Below, piece by piece: positions 32,566-41,691 of a DNA stretch of 64,000 nucleotides. Below the pieces are notes generated by a model. The model made no database searches and was not told where the DNA came from. It saw only the letters and a program-made list of their open reading frames with translations. Source of the DNA: Leptofilum sp965223285 (lineage in GTDB: Bacteria > Chloroflexota > Anaerolineae > Promineifilales > Promineifilaceae); the NCBI RefSeq assembly GCF_965223285.1, contig NZ_OZ244997.1, forward strand, positions 1,240,001 to 1,304,000. The letters run 5' to 3'. The position numbers and the translations under genes are program-made. Position 1 is the stretch's first letter. The number at the start of each line of letters is the position of its first letter.

Positions 32566-33078
32566 TTACCATTCTCCAGCATAGCGGGGTGAATACGGCC
32601 GTACCAATTCGCCCACTAAAAAATATTTCAGCTCAATCAACTGGCGCAGATGCAACAGGTCGTGCGCCACCCAGGCGGCCAGCATATCCCCCGCGTGGAA
32701 CTTGCCCGCAACGGGATGGGTATCAAATTGCTCCAGATCAGGATTTTCCAGCGAAGCCAGCCAGGCCAATGACTTTTGTCGCTCATCTAGAAAATTTTGC
32801 AACGAACTGGCCAACTCGCGCTCGTTGTAGCTGCGGGATGTGACCCAACCTGCCGGATCGATGGGGGGCCATTCTTCGCCGGGCCGGTGCAGCAGGTAAT
32901 CAAACCGCTGCCGAAAATCTTCGCGCTCCTCGTCATACAAGTGGTTCACCACTTCCAATACAGACCAATCATCAGGGGACGGTTTGATTTTTGCCTGTTC
33001 TTCGCCAACGTCGGCGACAATCTGCCGGATGAGTTCACCGTTTTGCTGGAGCTGTTCCTGACATGCCGCAAAATCCAT
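32566..33078 (-). CDS. DinB-family protein (second)
   Basis: A 170-residue four-helix protein of the DinB superfamily: DWSVLEVVNHLYDEEREDFRQ with the first metal His, and DMLAAWVAHDLLHLRQL with the HxxxH pair. A perfect GGAGG five bases before ATG 33078 fixes the start, although the frame extends to 33099. It is the first intact gene of the AlkC operon. Confidence 0.87.
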   Translation of the reverse strand: MDFAACQEQLQQNGELIRQIVADVGEEQAKIKPSPDDWSVLEVVNHLYDEEREDFRQRFDYLLHRPGEEWPPIDPAGWVTSRSYNERELASSLQNFLDERQKSLAWLASLENPDLEQFDTHPVAGKFHAGDMLAAWVAHDLLHLRQLIELKYFLVGELVRPYSPRYAGEW

Positions 33079-33183
33079 TTCTACCTCCATAATAGGCAAT
33101 CTGGAAACGGTTTAAGTACGAGATTGCCGACCCGGTAACACCTGAACGAATGTTCTGATTTTACCTGGAAAGTTGCTTTGAGA

Positions 33184-33321
33184 CTATAGCTGTTTAATTC
33201 GCACAGGTAAGTGGCAAATGACCTTATCTGGAGTCGCCAATGCAATTTCAATGCCCAAATACCCTGGCAGCATCCCTTGCCCAAACTGATTAAATTCCTG
33301 TGTAGATGTTGGCCGTTTCAT
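33184..33321 (-). pseudogene. Truncated PaaI-type thioesterase remnant
   Basis: The 45-residue frame from ATG 33321 ends at a stop after IKQL. Its text FNQFGQGMLPGYLGIEIAL and KVICHLPVRI matches the N-terminal end of PaaI/hotdog thioesterases. The catalytic region (the HGG part) is missing, and no other frame continues it. It looks like a gene cut short by deletion. It lies 105 bases before the AlkC operon. Confidence 0.6.
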
Positions 33322-33478
33322 AGATGTTTGTCTATATGTGCAGGTAAAAAAAGTGGTGCAAATACATAATGTGCTCTTCAGTAACAAGGACAAGATTGAT
33401 GTTATGTGACCAAGTGGGTTTGGGTAAAATTGCCGTTCGCGCTAGACTTACCCTTTTTGTGAGTAAACAGGATTTTTT

Positions 33479-34393
33479 GTGAAGATAGCAGTTATTTCAG
33501 ATATTCATGGCAACATGCCCGCCCTGGAAACAGCAACGGCCGATATTGAAAAATGGCAGCCGGATCAAGTGATCGTCAACGGCGATATTGTCAATCGAGG
33601 GCCGCTTTCACGAGAAAGTTTGGAATGGGTTTTGTCCAAGCAGGTGAGTGATCGTTGGCATATTGTGAAAGGGAATCACGAAGATTACGTGCTGGAATGC
33701 GCCGCCAACGGCGCAGAGTCCGACGCACGCTACCAGGTAAGCCAATTTGCCCATTGGGCTTATGAACAGGTGGTTGATTATGTGCCGATCATTGCCAATT
33801 TACCTGACCAGCACGTCGTATTTGCACCGGATGGCACAGAACTGCGCGTGGTGCATGGCTCCATGCGTGACAATCGAGATGGCATTTATTCACAAACAAC
33901 CGACAAGGAGCTGCGTGAGCAAATTGCCCCTGCGTCGGCGCTGTTTGTCACGGGGCACACCCATCGGCCGCTCATCCGCCAAATTGACGAGACGACGGTG
34001 GTTAATGTTGGTTCAGTAGGTGCCTCGTTTGATGGCAATCGAGCACTGTGTTACGGCCGTTTCACCTGGCAACTTGGTAAGGGATGGAAGGCTAAACTGG
34101 TGCGGCTGCCCTACAATTTTGCCCGCGTCGAGCAAGATTATGAAACGTCTGGCTTTTTGGCTGAGGCGGGGCCGCTAGCCCAGCTAATGTTGGTAGAGCT
34201 GCGTCGGGCAGGCGGTTTAGTGTACCGCTGGGCCAGCCGCCACCAGGAGGCGGTGCTGGCTGGCGAGATTAGCATGGAAGAAAGCGTGCGAACTGTGCTG
34301 CAAGATGAGGATTTACGGCCGTATCTTGGCACCCCCGGCTGGTCTTTAGCAGAAATTTTTCAGGATGCCCAAAAAGAAAACGACCGTTCATAG
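33479..34393 (+). CDS. Calcineurin-like metallophosphoesterase
   Basis: A 304-residue protein. The metallophosphoesterase motifs are all present: SDIHGNMPAL, NGDIVNRG, KGNHEDYV and VTGHTHRPLI, followed by VNVGSVGASFDG. It has an extra C-terminal helical part (about 210-300). Substrates of such YfcE/MJ0936-like proteins include phosphodiesters and nucleotides; this one is not defined. GTG 33479 has CAGGA in place. Two ACGGCCGT octamers lie within and after it. Confidence 0.9.
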   Translation: MKIAVISDIHGNMPALETATADIEKWQPDQVIVNGDIVNRGPLSRESLEWVLSKQVSDRWHIVKGNHEDYVLECAANGAESDARYQVSQFAHWAYEQVVDYVPIIANLPDQHVVFAPDGTELRVVHGSMRDNRDGIYSQTTDKELREQIAPASALFVTGHTHRPLIRQIDETTVVNVGSVGASFDGNRALCYGRFTWQLGKGWKAKLVRLPYNFARVEQDYETSGFLAEAGPLAQLMLVELRRAGGLVYRWASRHQEAVLAGEISMEESVRTVLQDEDLRPYLGTPGWSLAEIFQDAQKENDRS

Positions 34394-34714
34394 CAACGGC
34401 CGTTTCCTCTGCAAGCCCCTCCTGGCTTTTTGTGAATCCCAGTCCCGTTTGCCTTGTGTGCAATAAGCCATCACCATCGTTAAAACTATTTTCTCCTGGT
34501 GCGCTTGGATGTTGCTTCTTAGCAATGACTCTGCCAACAAAGAGCAAACTTGGCTTGCAAATTATTGCGTCTTCCAACCACTCATTTATAATCCCTTCAG
34601 TTGCACTAGGCAGGGTTAACCGAGGGGAAGACTGCCTTTAGCATAGTTGGAAACCGTTAATATACCGTAAATTGCCACTGTGTCATTAGTGTGTCTTAGT
34701 GAGAAAAGGCCTGG
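34394..34714. other. Intergenic region with one weak hairpin
   Basis: No gene is supported here. AAGCC (34413-34417) can pair with GGCTT (34424-34428) followed by TTT, a weak terminator for the phosphoesterase gene. Short frames in both directions have no ribosome binding site. No clear promoter for the SARP gene was found. Confidence 0.3.
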
Positions 34715-37654
34715 ATGAGCCAAAAAGAGTTGCGAATCAGTATGCTGGGCGGTTTCGAATTGTCTTGGGGAGACGGCCAGAACCAAGAAATCATTACAAA
34801 CGAGCTGCCAGACAAACCCAGAGCTTTGCTCGGCTATCTCGTGTTGAATAACCGTCGGCACCAGCGCGATACGTTAGCTACCTTGTTTTGGCCTGATTCA
34901 CAGGTGGCTTTGGCCAGCTTACGTGTTGCCCTCAACAAGTTGAAATTAGCCGGTTTAGAACAATTCCTCCATATTTCCAGAAATTATCTCAGCTTTGATC
35001 AACAATCCCCTTACTGGTTTGACGTTCATGCGTTTCAATCTTTAATTGCCAACAGTCGTCGGCAACCTGAGCCAAATATTGCCGCACTAAAGCAAGCCGT
35101 TTCTTTTTACAACGGTGAATTTTTGGCCGGATTTTCCCTGCCGAGCGTAACCGTTTTTGACGAGGAAATTTTGCGGTTGCGTCAGCAGCTAGAGCAAAAT
35201 GCTTGGAATGCCTTTGATACAATCATTCAGGCTTCGATGCTTGAGAAGGTGGATTATGGGGTTGGCATTCAATATGCTCAGCGTGCCTTGACTTTGATGC
35301 CCTGGAAGGAGCCTGCACACCGGTATTTGATGTGGCTGTTGGCCCACACGGGTCAAAAAGCGGACGCCATCAAACAGTACGAGTACTGTCGCGAAGCACT
35401 GAAAATTCATGTGGACGCAGAACCCTCCCCAGAGACTGAAGAGCTTTTGCTAGAGATTCGGCAGCACAAAACAACGGCCGAATTAGAGATTGTCACCCTG
35501 CCACCACTGGATGTGGCAGACCGCGAGGATGAACCACCCTTTTTGGCCTCAGGGCAACGGCCGTTTTTTGTCGGCCGTCGTGAGCCAATCATGCAGTTAG
35601 AACGTGCATTGGTTCGCGATAAACGCCCTTGTTGGGGGCTGGTAGGCATGGGCGGGGTGGGCAAAACGACGCTGGCTCTCTTTTTGGCGCACAGGCTCCG
35701 CGCACACTTTCCCGATGGGGTGCTGTGGGCAAATATGGTCGAATCGCAGCCCGAAGAGATTGCCACGCAGTGGGCGGCTGAGTACGGATATGATTTAAGT
35801 TTGCAGCGGTCTGGGGACGAGCGGTTGACCTGGCTGCGCCAGATTTTGGCAGAAAAAAAGGCTCTACTCATTTTTGATGATGTGCGTTCCGGTGCCAAAA
35901 TACGGAGGTTGCTGCCTGAGAGTGGCGATTGTGCCGTGTTGATAACCAGCCGGACCGAGCAGGTTGTGCGTAGCATTAACGCCCAGCCGCTGGCATTGTC
36001 CCAATTTGCGTTGGCAAACGGCCGTCGGCTGCTGCTGCATCACATTCAAGACGATCGCGCCATCAATGAGCCGGATGCCGTAGACGAAATTTGCCACCTG
36101 GTTGGTAATTTGCCATTGGCTATCAACATTGCGGGCAGCTATTTAGCCTACCGCCCTTATCGTTCACTGGCCGATTTTGCCGAATTGCTGAAACAGCGGT
36201 TGGCACCGCACAATCTTGGCGAGGGGGATGCTCGGCTGCAAGAAACGATAACGTTGAGCTGGGCGCACCTGGATGAACGGCAGCGTTGCCTCTTTACCTT
36301 GATGAGCTTGTTTAACGGCCGTACCTTTTCGCTGGAAGCGATAGCTGCCCTGGCTGAGCAAATGCTCGATTCTCGTGAGAAACAGTACCAATTCGAGGAT
36401 CAGCTTCAAATGCTGGTGCAATTTTCTTTACTGCAAGACGAAGGTCAGCGACAGTATCGGCAGCACAATTTGTTAGCCAGTTTTGGGCTAGAAAAATTAA
36501 CCGATGTTGAGGATGTACAAAAGCGATACAGTCGCTATTTTGCCAATTTTGCTGAAAGGAACGCCGCTAACTACAAACTGCTTCAGCGGGATTGGGGCAA
36601 TTTGGATACGGCCGTTCACTTTGCTGAGAAAAACCAACAGTGGGAGGACGTGCTGCGCTTTACGGCTGCTCTTAAAGAGGCTTGGTTCAAGCGAGGCCGC
36701 TTTGATGAGGCGCGTCACGCTTTTGAACTGGCATTCCAGGCGGCCGGTCGGTTGGAAGAAGATACGCTGCTGGCGCGTAACTGGCTGTGGTGGGGACAAG
36801 CCTGCCTGGAGCAAGGCGATCAGACCGAAGCGCGCAACTGGTTGCAAAAAGCCCTTGATCTGTATGATGAATTGGAAGATGGCATCGGCATTGCCGATGC
36901 AGAATTTGAGCTAGCCCGCCTGGATATTGATCAAACCTTGCCAGAGGCGGCCGAGCGTCGTTTGAACCGCGTGCTGGCTTTGCGACGGGAACAGAATGAC
37001 GACTCAGGCATTGCAGCTACCAAATACCGTTTTGCTCGCCTGTGGCATCGCCAACTAAATGAAGAGAAGGCAAAACAAGAGGCGGAGGCAGCATTGGCCA
37101 GGCAAAAAGCAGTTGGCGATGAGTTAGGGCGTTGCCGCACGCTGCGCTTGTTGGTTTTCATCATGATTGGCCTGAATCAATATGACGTTGCTTATTCTTA
37201 CGCCGGAGAAGCGTTGGCCCTAGCCTACAAGCTGGAGGATTTGGGTGAAATAGCACTGGCACAAAAGGGGATGGCCACGGCTTACCGTAGGTTGGGGCAG
37301 TTGGAGGCGGCCAGCCAGGCGGCAGCGGAAAGTTTTGCCGCGCTGGAAAGAATGGGAGATCGACGCTCGATGAATGATGTTCGCTTTTTGCAATGCCTCA
37401 TCAAGCGCAGCGAAGGCAAGTTTCAAGAGGCGATGCTGCTGGCAGAGGAATGTCAGCGTGAATTTTCCCGATTAAAAGATACCCTTCATGTGACATATTG
37501 CTTAATTCATCGGGGTGATTTTAACAAGGAGTTGGGGGTGTTGCAGACGGCCGTTCACCATTGGCAAGATGCGTTAGCCCTGGCCAAAAAAATAGGAAAT
37601 GAGACCCTCATCCAGAAGATTAACGACCGTCTGCAAGCTGACCAACCAGGTTAA
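34715..37654 (+). CDS. SARP-type regulator with BTAD, NB-ARC and TPR domains
   Basis: A 979-residue STAND-type regulator. Residues about 1-100 are an OmpR-like winged helix (ISMLGGFELSWG) and about 100-250 the BTAD helical domain (SFYNGEFLAGF, YAQRALTLMPWKEPAHRYLM). NB-ARC follows: FVGRREPIMQLERAL, Walker A GMGGVGKTT (about 310), Walker B ALLIFDDV, sensor LITSR. Residues about 600-979 are tetratricopeptide repeats. Such proteins integrate a signal by ATP/ADP switching and activate nearby genes; the signal and targets here are unknown. AAGG precedes ATG 34715. The stop overlaps the stop of the convergent metalloprotease gene. Confidence 0.93.
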   Translation: MSQKELRISMLGGFELSWGDGQNQEIITNELPDKPRALLGYLVLNNRRHQRDTLATLFWPDSQVALASLRVALNKLKLAGLEQFLHISRNYLSFDQQSPYWFDVHAFQSLIANSRRQPEPNIAALKQAVSFYNGEFLAGFSLPSVTVFDEEILRLRQQLEQNAWNAFDTIIQASMLEKVDYGVGIQYAQRALTLMPWKEPAHRYLMWLLAHTGQKADAIKQYEYCREALKIHVDAEPSPETEELLLEIRQHKTTAELEIVTLPPLDVADREDEPPFLASGQRPFFVGRREPIMQLERALVRDKRPCWGLVGMGGVGKTTLALFLAHRLRAHFPDGVLWANMVESQPEEIATQWAAEYGYDLSLQRSGDERLTWLRQILAEKKALLIFDDVRSGAKIRRLLPESGDCAVLITSRTEQVVRSINAQPLALSQFALANGRRLLLHHIQDDRAINEPDAVDEICHLVGNLPLAINIAGSYLAYRPYRSLADFAELLKQRLAPHNLGEGDARLQETITLSWAHLDERQRCLFTLMSLFNGRTFSLEAIAALAEQMLDSREKQYQFEDQLQMLVQFSLLQDEGQRQYRQHNLLASFGLEKLTDVEDVQKRYSRYFANFAERNAANYKLLQRDWGNLDTAVHFAEKNQQWEDVLRFTAALKEAWFKRGRFDEARHAFELAFQAAGRLEEDTLLARNWLWWGQACLEQGDQTEARNWLQKALDLYDELEDGIGIADAEFELARLDIDQTLPEAAERRLNRVLALRREQNDDSGIAATKYRFARLWHRQLNEEKAKQEAEAALARQKAVGDELGRCRTLRLLVFIMIGLNQYDVAYSYAGEALALAYKLEDLGEIALAQKGMATAYRRLGQLEAASQAAAESFAALERMGDRRSMNDVRFLQCLIKRSEGKFQEAMLLAEECQREFSRLKDTLHVTYCLIHRGDFNKELGVLQTAVHHWQDALALAKKIGNETLIQKINDRLQADQPG

Positions 37655-38922
37655 ACCCCACCATCAGAATTGCCCTCTGGCCCCTTCACTGGCCAATGGC
37701 CTGCCGTGAAGATAGGCCGCCACGCCTGGGCCGGAATTGGTTGATCTGGGTTGCGGCGCGCCGCCTCTTTAAACCAATCTCGCCACGTTTGCGTGTGGCC
37801 AAGCTGACGGCTGTTGGTAGGATTGCCGCCATTGGTGACCACCCCAACATTGTCCCCATCTAACCGTAGCAAATAATGGTCCACGGGTAAAAGCTGGTCG
37901 AGCCATTTACCAAACGCTTTCTCCATTTTTTCCAGGTTATCACCATCTTTAGACCAGGGAGCTGGTTGCTTGACTTTATATTCCTTTTGCAGATAGCCCA
38001 AGATGGCAACGGCCGTTTCTTCCAGCATCGTTTGGGCTTTAGCTAGGTCTGGCGTGTTGGCGCAGTTGGGATAATTGGCGCGTGTCGGTTGATGACGCTG
38101 GCCGAGTACAGCTTGCCACGCTTCATCCAGAGCGTCCGCCGCTTTGGGGAATTTTAAGGCTCGCAATATTTTGATGGTGCCATACGGCCGTATTGCATCT
38201 GGCGGGTGCTCGCCATCATCTGCGACGAATTTTTCTTGTCGGTTGTCCTGCAAAATGGCTTGAAGGCTGGCCCCCGAGATTGGCCCGGCCACAATGGCTG
38301 CAAACACATCTGCAAAAATCTCTTCCAGCCAATGGTTCATCCAGTCCGGATATAGCGGAATTAGCTTGTGCAACCGTGCGGCCAGTCCCGGCGCGTGATG
38401 GTACACATAATGCCCTACCTCATGGGGGATTGCCAGGTAATCCAGATTTAGCTCAGTAGCGGTGTATGGTAGCCCGATGAGGGCAACGGGCGCATAGGGC
38501 AGGATGCGAATGTTGGGCGATTTGTTGAGATAGGTGAGAACGGCCGTTTGCGGCAGCAAGTCGGTTTTAATGGCCACATTCAGAGCCGCCTGTGCCAGAT
38601 TATCTGCTTTGGCTAACGTGGCTTGCAACACTTTTTGCTGTCGCTGTTGGAAAATGCGGCGAATCACCGTTAGATCAAAGGCGATCTGGTCTAAAGTAGA
38701 ACGCAAAATATGTTCAGGGGGCAGCACCATGGCTGGCAATAGCTGGCCTCTGGTAAACCCATCTTCAAAAAATGAAAATTGGTCGTTGCCAAATGTCTGC
38801 AAACTTTTTGTTAGTGCCAGCAGGCAGTTGTTAATTGGATTTGTGACGGTGGACAGCTCTGTTGCGGTGGCGGTAAGTTGTACATCCAACGCCTTCATAC
38901 GCTTTTGCCAATGTGGTTTCAT
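37651..38922 (-). CDS. Uncharacterised zinc-metalloprotease-like protein (HEVGH)
   Basis: A 423-residue protein not assigned to a named family. It contains IPHEVGHYVYHH, a HExxH zinc motif, and 40 residues later EEIFADVFAA, which fits the third ligand pattern of gluzincin-type peptidases. An N-terminal coiled helical part (residues 1-120) and a C-terminal domain rich in Trp/Pro surround it. No signal peptide, so cytoplasmic. The frame is open to 38997, but AAGGAG before ATG 38922 is a clear start. Upstream sequences include a GGTAC/GTACC palindrome near 38970. Confidence 0.7.
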   Translation of the reverse strand: MKPHWQKRMKALDVQLTATATELSTVTNPINNCLLALTKSLQTFGNDQFSFFEDGFTRGQLLPAMVLPPEHILRSTLDQIAFDLTVIRRIFQQRQQKVLQATLAKADNLAQAALNVAIKTDLLPQTAVLTYLNKSPNIRILPYAPVALIGLPYTATELNLDYLAIPHEVGHYVYHHAPGLAARLHKLIPLYPDWMNHWLEEIFADVFAAIVAGPISGASLQAILQDNRQEKFVADDGEHPPDAIRPYGTIKILRALKFPKAADALDEAWQAVLGQRHQPTRANYPNCANTPDLAKAQTMLEETAVAILGYLQKEYKVKQPAPWSKDGDNLEKMEKAFGKWLDQLLPVDHYLLRLDGDNVGVVTNGGNPTNSRQLGHTQTWRDWFKEAARRNPDQPIPAQAWRPIFTAGHWPVKGPEGNSDGGV

Positions 38923-39132
38923 GTGATTTCTCCTTCCCGGTACAGTTTGTTGCTCATTTAGGTACGTTTCTAGTACCAGAGTACCGGTCAATCGCAAATG
39001 AAACGTAAATCAAAGGCGTTTTGCTCCGATTTGCGGTGCCACAAACCTTTTCTTTAGCTAATTGCACAAGAATGCTTTTGTGGTTTCATTGGAGGCAAAT
39101 CTCCAATTTACAAACAGAAAGGAAAATATCAA

Positions 39133-39441
39133 ATGAGAGGATTGCGACTATTTTATTTAGTGATGGCCGTTGTGGGAACGGTGCTGCCCTGGTTGCTGTT
39201 TGGGCAATTTTTTGCTCAGGAAGGGTTGAACATTCCATTATTTGTACAAAGTTTGTTTGTCAATGGGGCAGCGGGTGGTTTTTCGGCTGATGTGCTGATT
39301 TCAATTGTGGTGTTTTTGGTTTGGGCGACTGTAGATGCACAAAAGAATGGTGTGTCCCGCTGGTGGCTCATTTTCCCAGCCAGTTTTACGGTTGGATTGT
39401 CTTTGGCACTCCCCCTGTACTTATATTTGCGCGAGGCGTGA
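39133..39441 (+). CDS. DUF2834 membrane protein
   Basis: A 102-residue protein with three membrane segments (about 5-25, 50-67, 78-98) and the DUF2834 pattern (LPWLLFGQFF; SADVLISIVVFLVWATVDA). Function unknown. AAAGGA lies nine bases before ATG. It is followed by a large hairpin made of two ACGGCCGT octamers. Confidence 0.82.
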   Translation: MRGLRLFYLVMAVVGTVLPWLLFGQFFAQEGLNIPLFVQSLFVNGAAGGFSADVLISIVVFLVWATVDAQKNGVSRWWLIFPASFTVGLSLALPLYLYLREA

Positions 39442-39451
39442 GGGTGAGGAT

Positions 39452-39499
39452 AAAGACGGCCGTTTCGCCAAAATAGATAATTGGGAAACGGCCGTCTTT
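39452..39499 (+). terminator. 15-bp hairpin built from two ACGGCCGT octamers
   Basis: AAAGACGGCCGTTTC (39452-39466) and its exact complement (39485-39499) flank an 18-nt loop. It lies between convergent genes. There is only a short T run, so it may be a terminator for either gene or a product of octamer pairing. Confidence 0.55.
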
Positions 39500-39518
39500 C
39501 AAAAGCGTAAAGGTATGT

Positions 39519-40568
39519 TTATGGCACGTAGCTCAAACCAAACGGATTAAATTCCACCGTTACCTCGCCTGCGTACGTTGGTAAATTGTCGTAACCAATG
39601 TCGTAAACGGTAACCTTGTCCGACGTGCCGCCAGAGTGCGTAACGTACAGTTTGTCCCCAGCGGGAGTAAGGGCAATATTGTGCGGCACACCATAAGGCG
39701 TGTCCGTTGTTCCCAAAACTGTGTTGGTCCGTAGATCGATAGCAATGAGGCCATCAGAGCCGCCACCGGGCAGATTGGTAGTGTAAAGCACCTGACCACT
39801 CAACGGCATCCCGGCACCATGTGCGCCTGGTGCATCAATTTCATCAATCAGCCCCAGTGTCTGCCGATTAAACACAGATACCAAGTCACTGTTTTGAGCA
39901 GGCACGTAGAGGAATTCGTTGTGGAAAGTTAAAGAGAGATGGGGGTCTTTGCCAACGGGTGCCCGATTCAGTTCAGCGAAGCTGTTTGTATCATAATGAA
40001 CCACATAATCGTTGTCACCTGCAAAACCGAGCATGGTTACATAGGCGTTGTTTCCCTCTGCATCCAGAATGACATCGTGGGGCTTGCCACCCATTGCTAC
40101 CAAATCGGCAGGCAGCGGAACGGTAGCTTCCACCGTGAGCGTGCGTGGATTGATGACGGTGATGGTGTTATTGATGTCGTTACTGACCCAAATCTGAGTG
40201 CCTCGGCCGTCTGCCCACATGTGGAATACGCCTGCACCTGCGGGAATGGTCGTTTCCACGCTAAAATCTCGCGCCCGGAACACAACAACTTGATTATTGG
40301 CGCGGTCGCCAACAAAAACCCGGTTGCCTGCACGGGTAAACACGACATACATGGGTTCGGGGCTATTTTCGCCAGCGGGCAAGGCGTAGGTGCCAAGCAG
40401 TTCATCGGTTGCTGTACTGATGACTGAGATAGAGCCGGAGGCGCGATTGGCAACCACTATTTTTCCTCTGTTTTGGCTGGCTGCTTGGCTCTGTGCGGCG
40501 GCTAATGAGGCTGTCAACAGCGAGAGGAAAAGGAGCATTAAAACAATAAGATGCTTTTTGATTTTCAT
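39519..40568 (-). CDS. Secreted YncE-like beta-propeller protein
   Basis: A 349-residue exported protein: signal peptide (MKIKKHLIVLMLLFLSLLTA) and then YVTN-type propeller blades (KIVVANRASGSISVIST; NRVFVGDRANNQVVVFRA; IWVSNDINNTITVINPRT; HNIALTPAGDKLYVTHSGG). Such propellers bind ligands or surfaces or accompany redox enzymes; no partner gene is nearby. AAGGAG precedes the ATG. Confidence 0.9.
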   Translation of the reverse strand: MKIKKHLIVLMLLFLSLLTASLAAAQSQAASQNRGKIVVANRASGSISVISTATDELLGTYALPAGENSPEPMYVVFTRAGNRVFVGDRANNQVVVFRARDFSVETTIPAGAGVFHMWADGRGTQIWVSNDINNTITVINPRTLTVEATVPLPADLVAMGGKPHDVILDAEGNNAYVTMLGFAGDNDYVVHYDTNSFAELNRAPVGKDPHLSLTFHNEFLYVPAQNSDLVSVFNRQTLGLIDEIDAPGAHGAGMPLSGQVLYTTNLPGGGSDGLIAIDLRTNTVLGTTDTPYGVPHNIALTPAGDKLYVTHSGGTSDKVTVYDIGYDNLPTYAGEVTVEFNPFGLSYVP

Positions 40569-40699
40569 GTAGTTTCTCCTTCTGGGATAATGTAAACGGC
40601 CGTTTCTTCCAAATTTTCAGAGCCGTTCACACGATTTTCGAGTGGAAAAACTGTAGGCAAAGATTATTACAAAAACCTTATGGAACTATTGATGGATTC

Positions 40700-41683
40700 T
40701 TACGGGGAGGGTGTGGCCGATTGGTATTGCTGGGTAACTTGTTGAGCACGTGCCAGCATCTGAGCACGTAACGTTTGGGGGGCGATGATCTCAACGGCCG
40801 TTCCTAACCCCAATAGCTGCCGACAGGCCCCTTCCAGCGAATCAAAAGTGAGCGAGAGGAGCGCGTGGCCGTTGGCGTCCGCAGGGGCCGTTTGCAGAGC
40901 CTGCACAATGCCTTCCCCAAAGACGAGTGCCAGCAGTGGGCCACTGGTGGGCGGCACGCGAAGTTCCACCGTGAGGCTGTTTTGCTGCGCCTCAAACCGA
41001 TCCCGCCACGTTTGCCAAAAGCTGGCCAAATCAAATCCGTCTGGCCGCTGGAAGCCCTTGCCCGTTAACTCTGCTTCCATGATGCGCGAAACGCGATACA
41101 CTTGAATTTGGCTGGTGTGGATGCCGCCCACGACGTACCAGATGCTAGCTTTGGCCACCAGCCCATACGGATCAAGCAGCCGCTTCACCCATTGGCCATC
41201 CCCCCGCCGATAGTTCAGCCGCAGACGCTTATTTTGCCATACGGCCGTTTGCACCTGCGGTAAAAAAGGTACCTCTTCTTCCGTTTGGAACCAGGCGGCA
41301 GGGTCCAAATGGAGCCTCTCTTGCACAAAGGAGGCATCTTGCTGGAAAGGTGCCGGCAGTGACGCCATGAGCTTGAGCATCGCCGCCTCCGATGCCTTGT
41401 CTGCGCCTAAATCGGCTAGCAGCCCCGGCACGGTGAACATGAACAATGCCTGTACCTCGTTGGCATTGAGTCCCGTGAGGTTGGTGCGGTAGCTTTCCAT
41501 TAGCATACAGCCGCCGTTGGGGCCGCGCTCCGCATACACTGGCACACCGGCACTGCTCAACGCATCCAAATCACGGTAAATAGTGCGCGGCGAAACCTCT
41601 AATCGTTCTGCGAGATCATCAGCGGTCATACGGCCGTTTGTTTGCAACAACATCAGTAAAGAAATGAGGCGATCTGCTCGCAT
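40700..41683 (-). CDS. WYL-domain transcriptional regulator (YafY family)
   Basis: A 327-residue regulator. The N-terminal HTH reads MTADDLAERLEVSPRTIYRDLDAL, followed by a bridging GGCMLMESYRTNLTGL and a WYL domain (RRGDGQWVKRLLDPYGLVAKASIWYVVGG), with a WCX-like C-terminus. WYL domains sense nucleic acid or nucleotides, often in response to DNA damage or phage. Its start lies 8 bases after the stop of the pyrophosphatase gene, so the two are an operon. Confidence 0.9.
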   Translation of the reverse strand: MRADRLISLLMLLQTNGRMTADDLAERLEVSPRTIYRDLDALSSAGVPVYAERGPNGGCMLMESYRTNLTGLNANEVQALFMFTVPGLLADLGADKASEAAMLKLMASLPAPFQQDASFVQERLHLDPAAWFQTEEEVPFLPQVQTAVWQNKRLRLNYRRGDGQWVKRLLDPYGLVAKASIWYVVGGIHTSQIQVYRVSRIMEAELTGKGFQRPDGFDLASFWQTWRDRFEAQQNSLTVELRVPPTSGPLLALVFGEGIVQALQTAPADANGHALLSLTFDSLEGACRQLLGLGTAVEIIAPQTLRAQMLARAQQVTQQYQSATPSP

Positions 41684-41691
41684 TTAAGAGT

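Noticed and set aside
34269..34577. Minus-strand frame of 102 codons after the phosphoesterase gene
   Set aside because: Half of it is antisense to the phosphoesterase. No ribosome binding site or recognisable motif.
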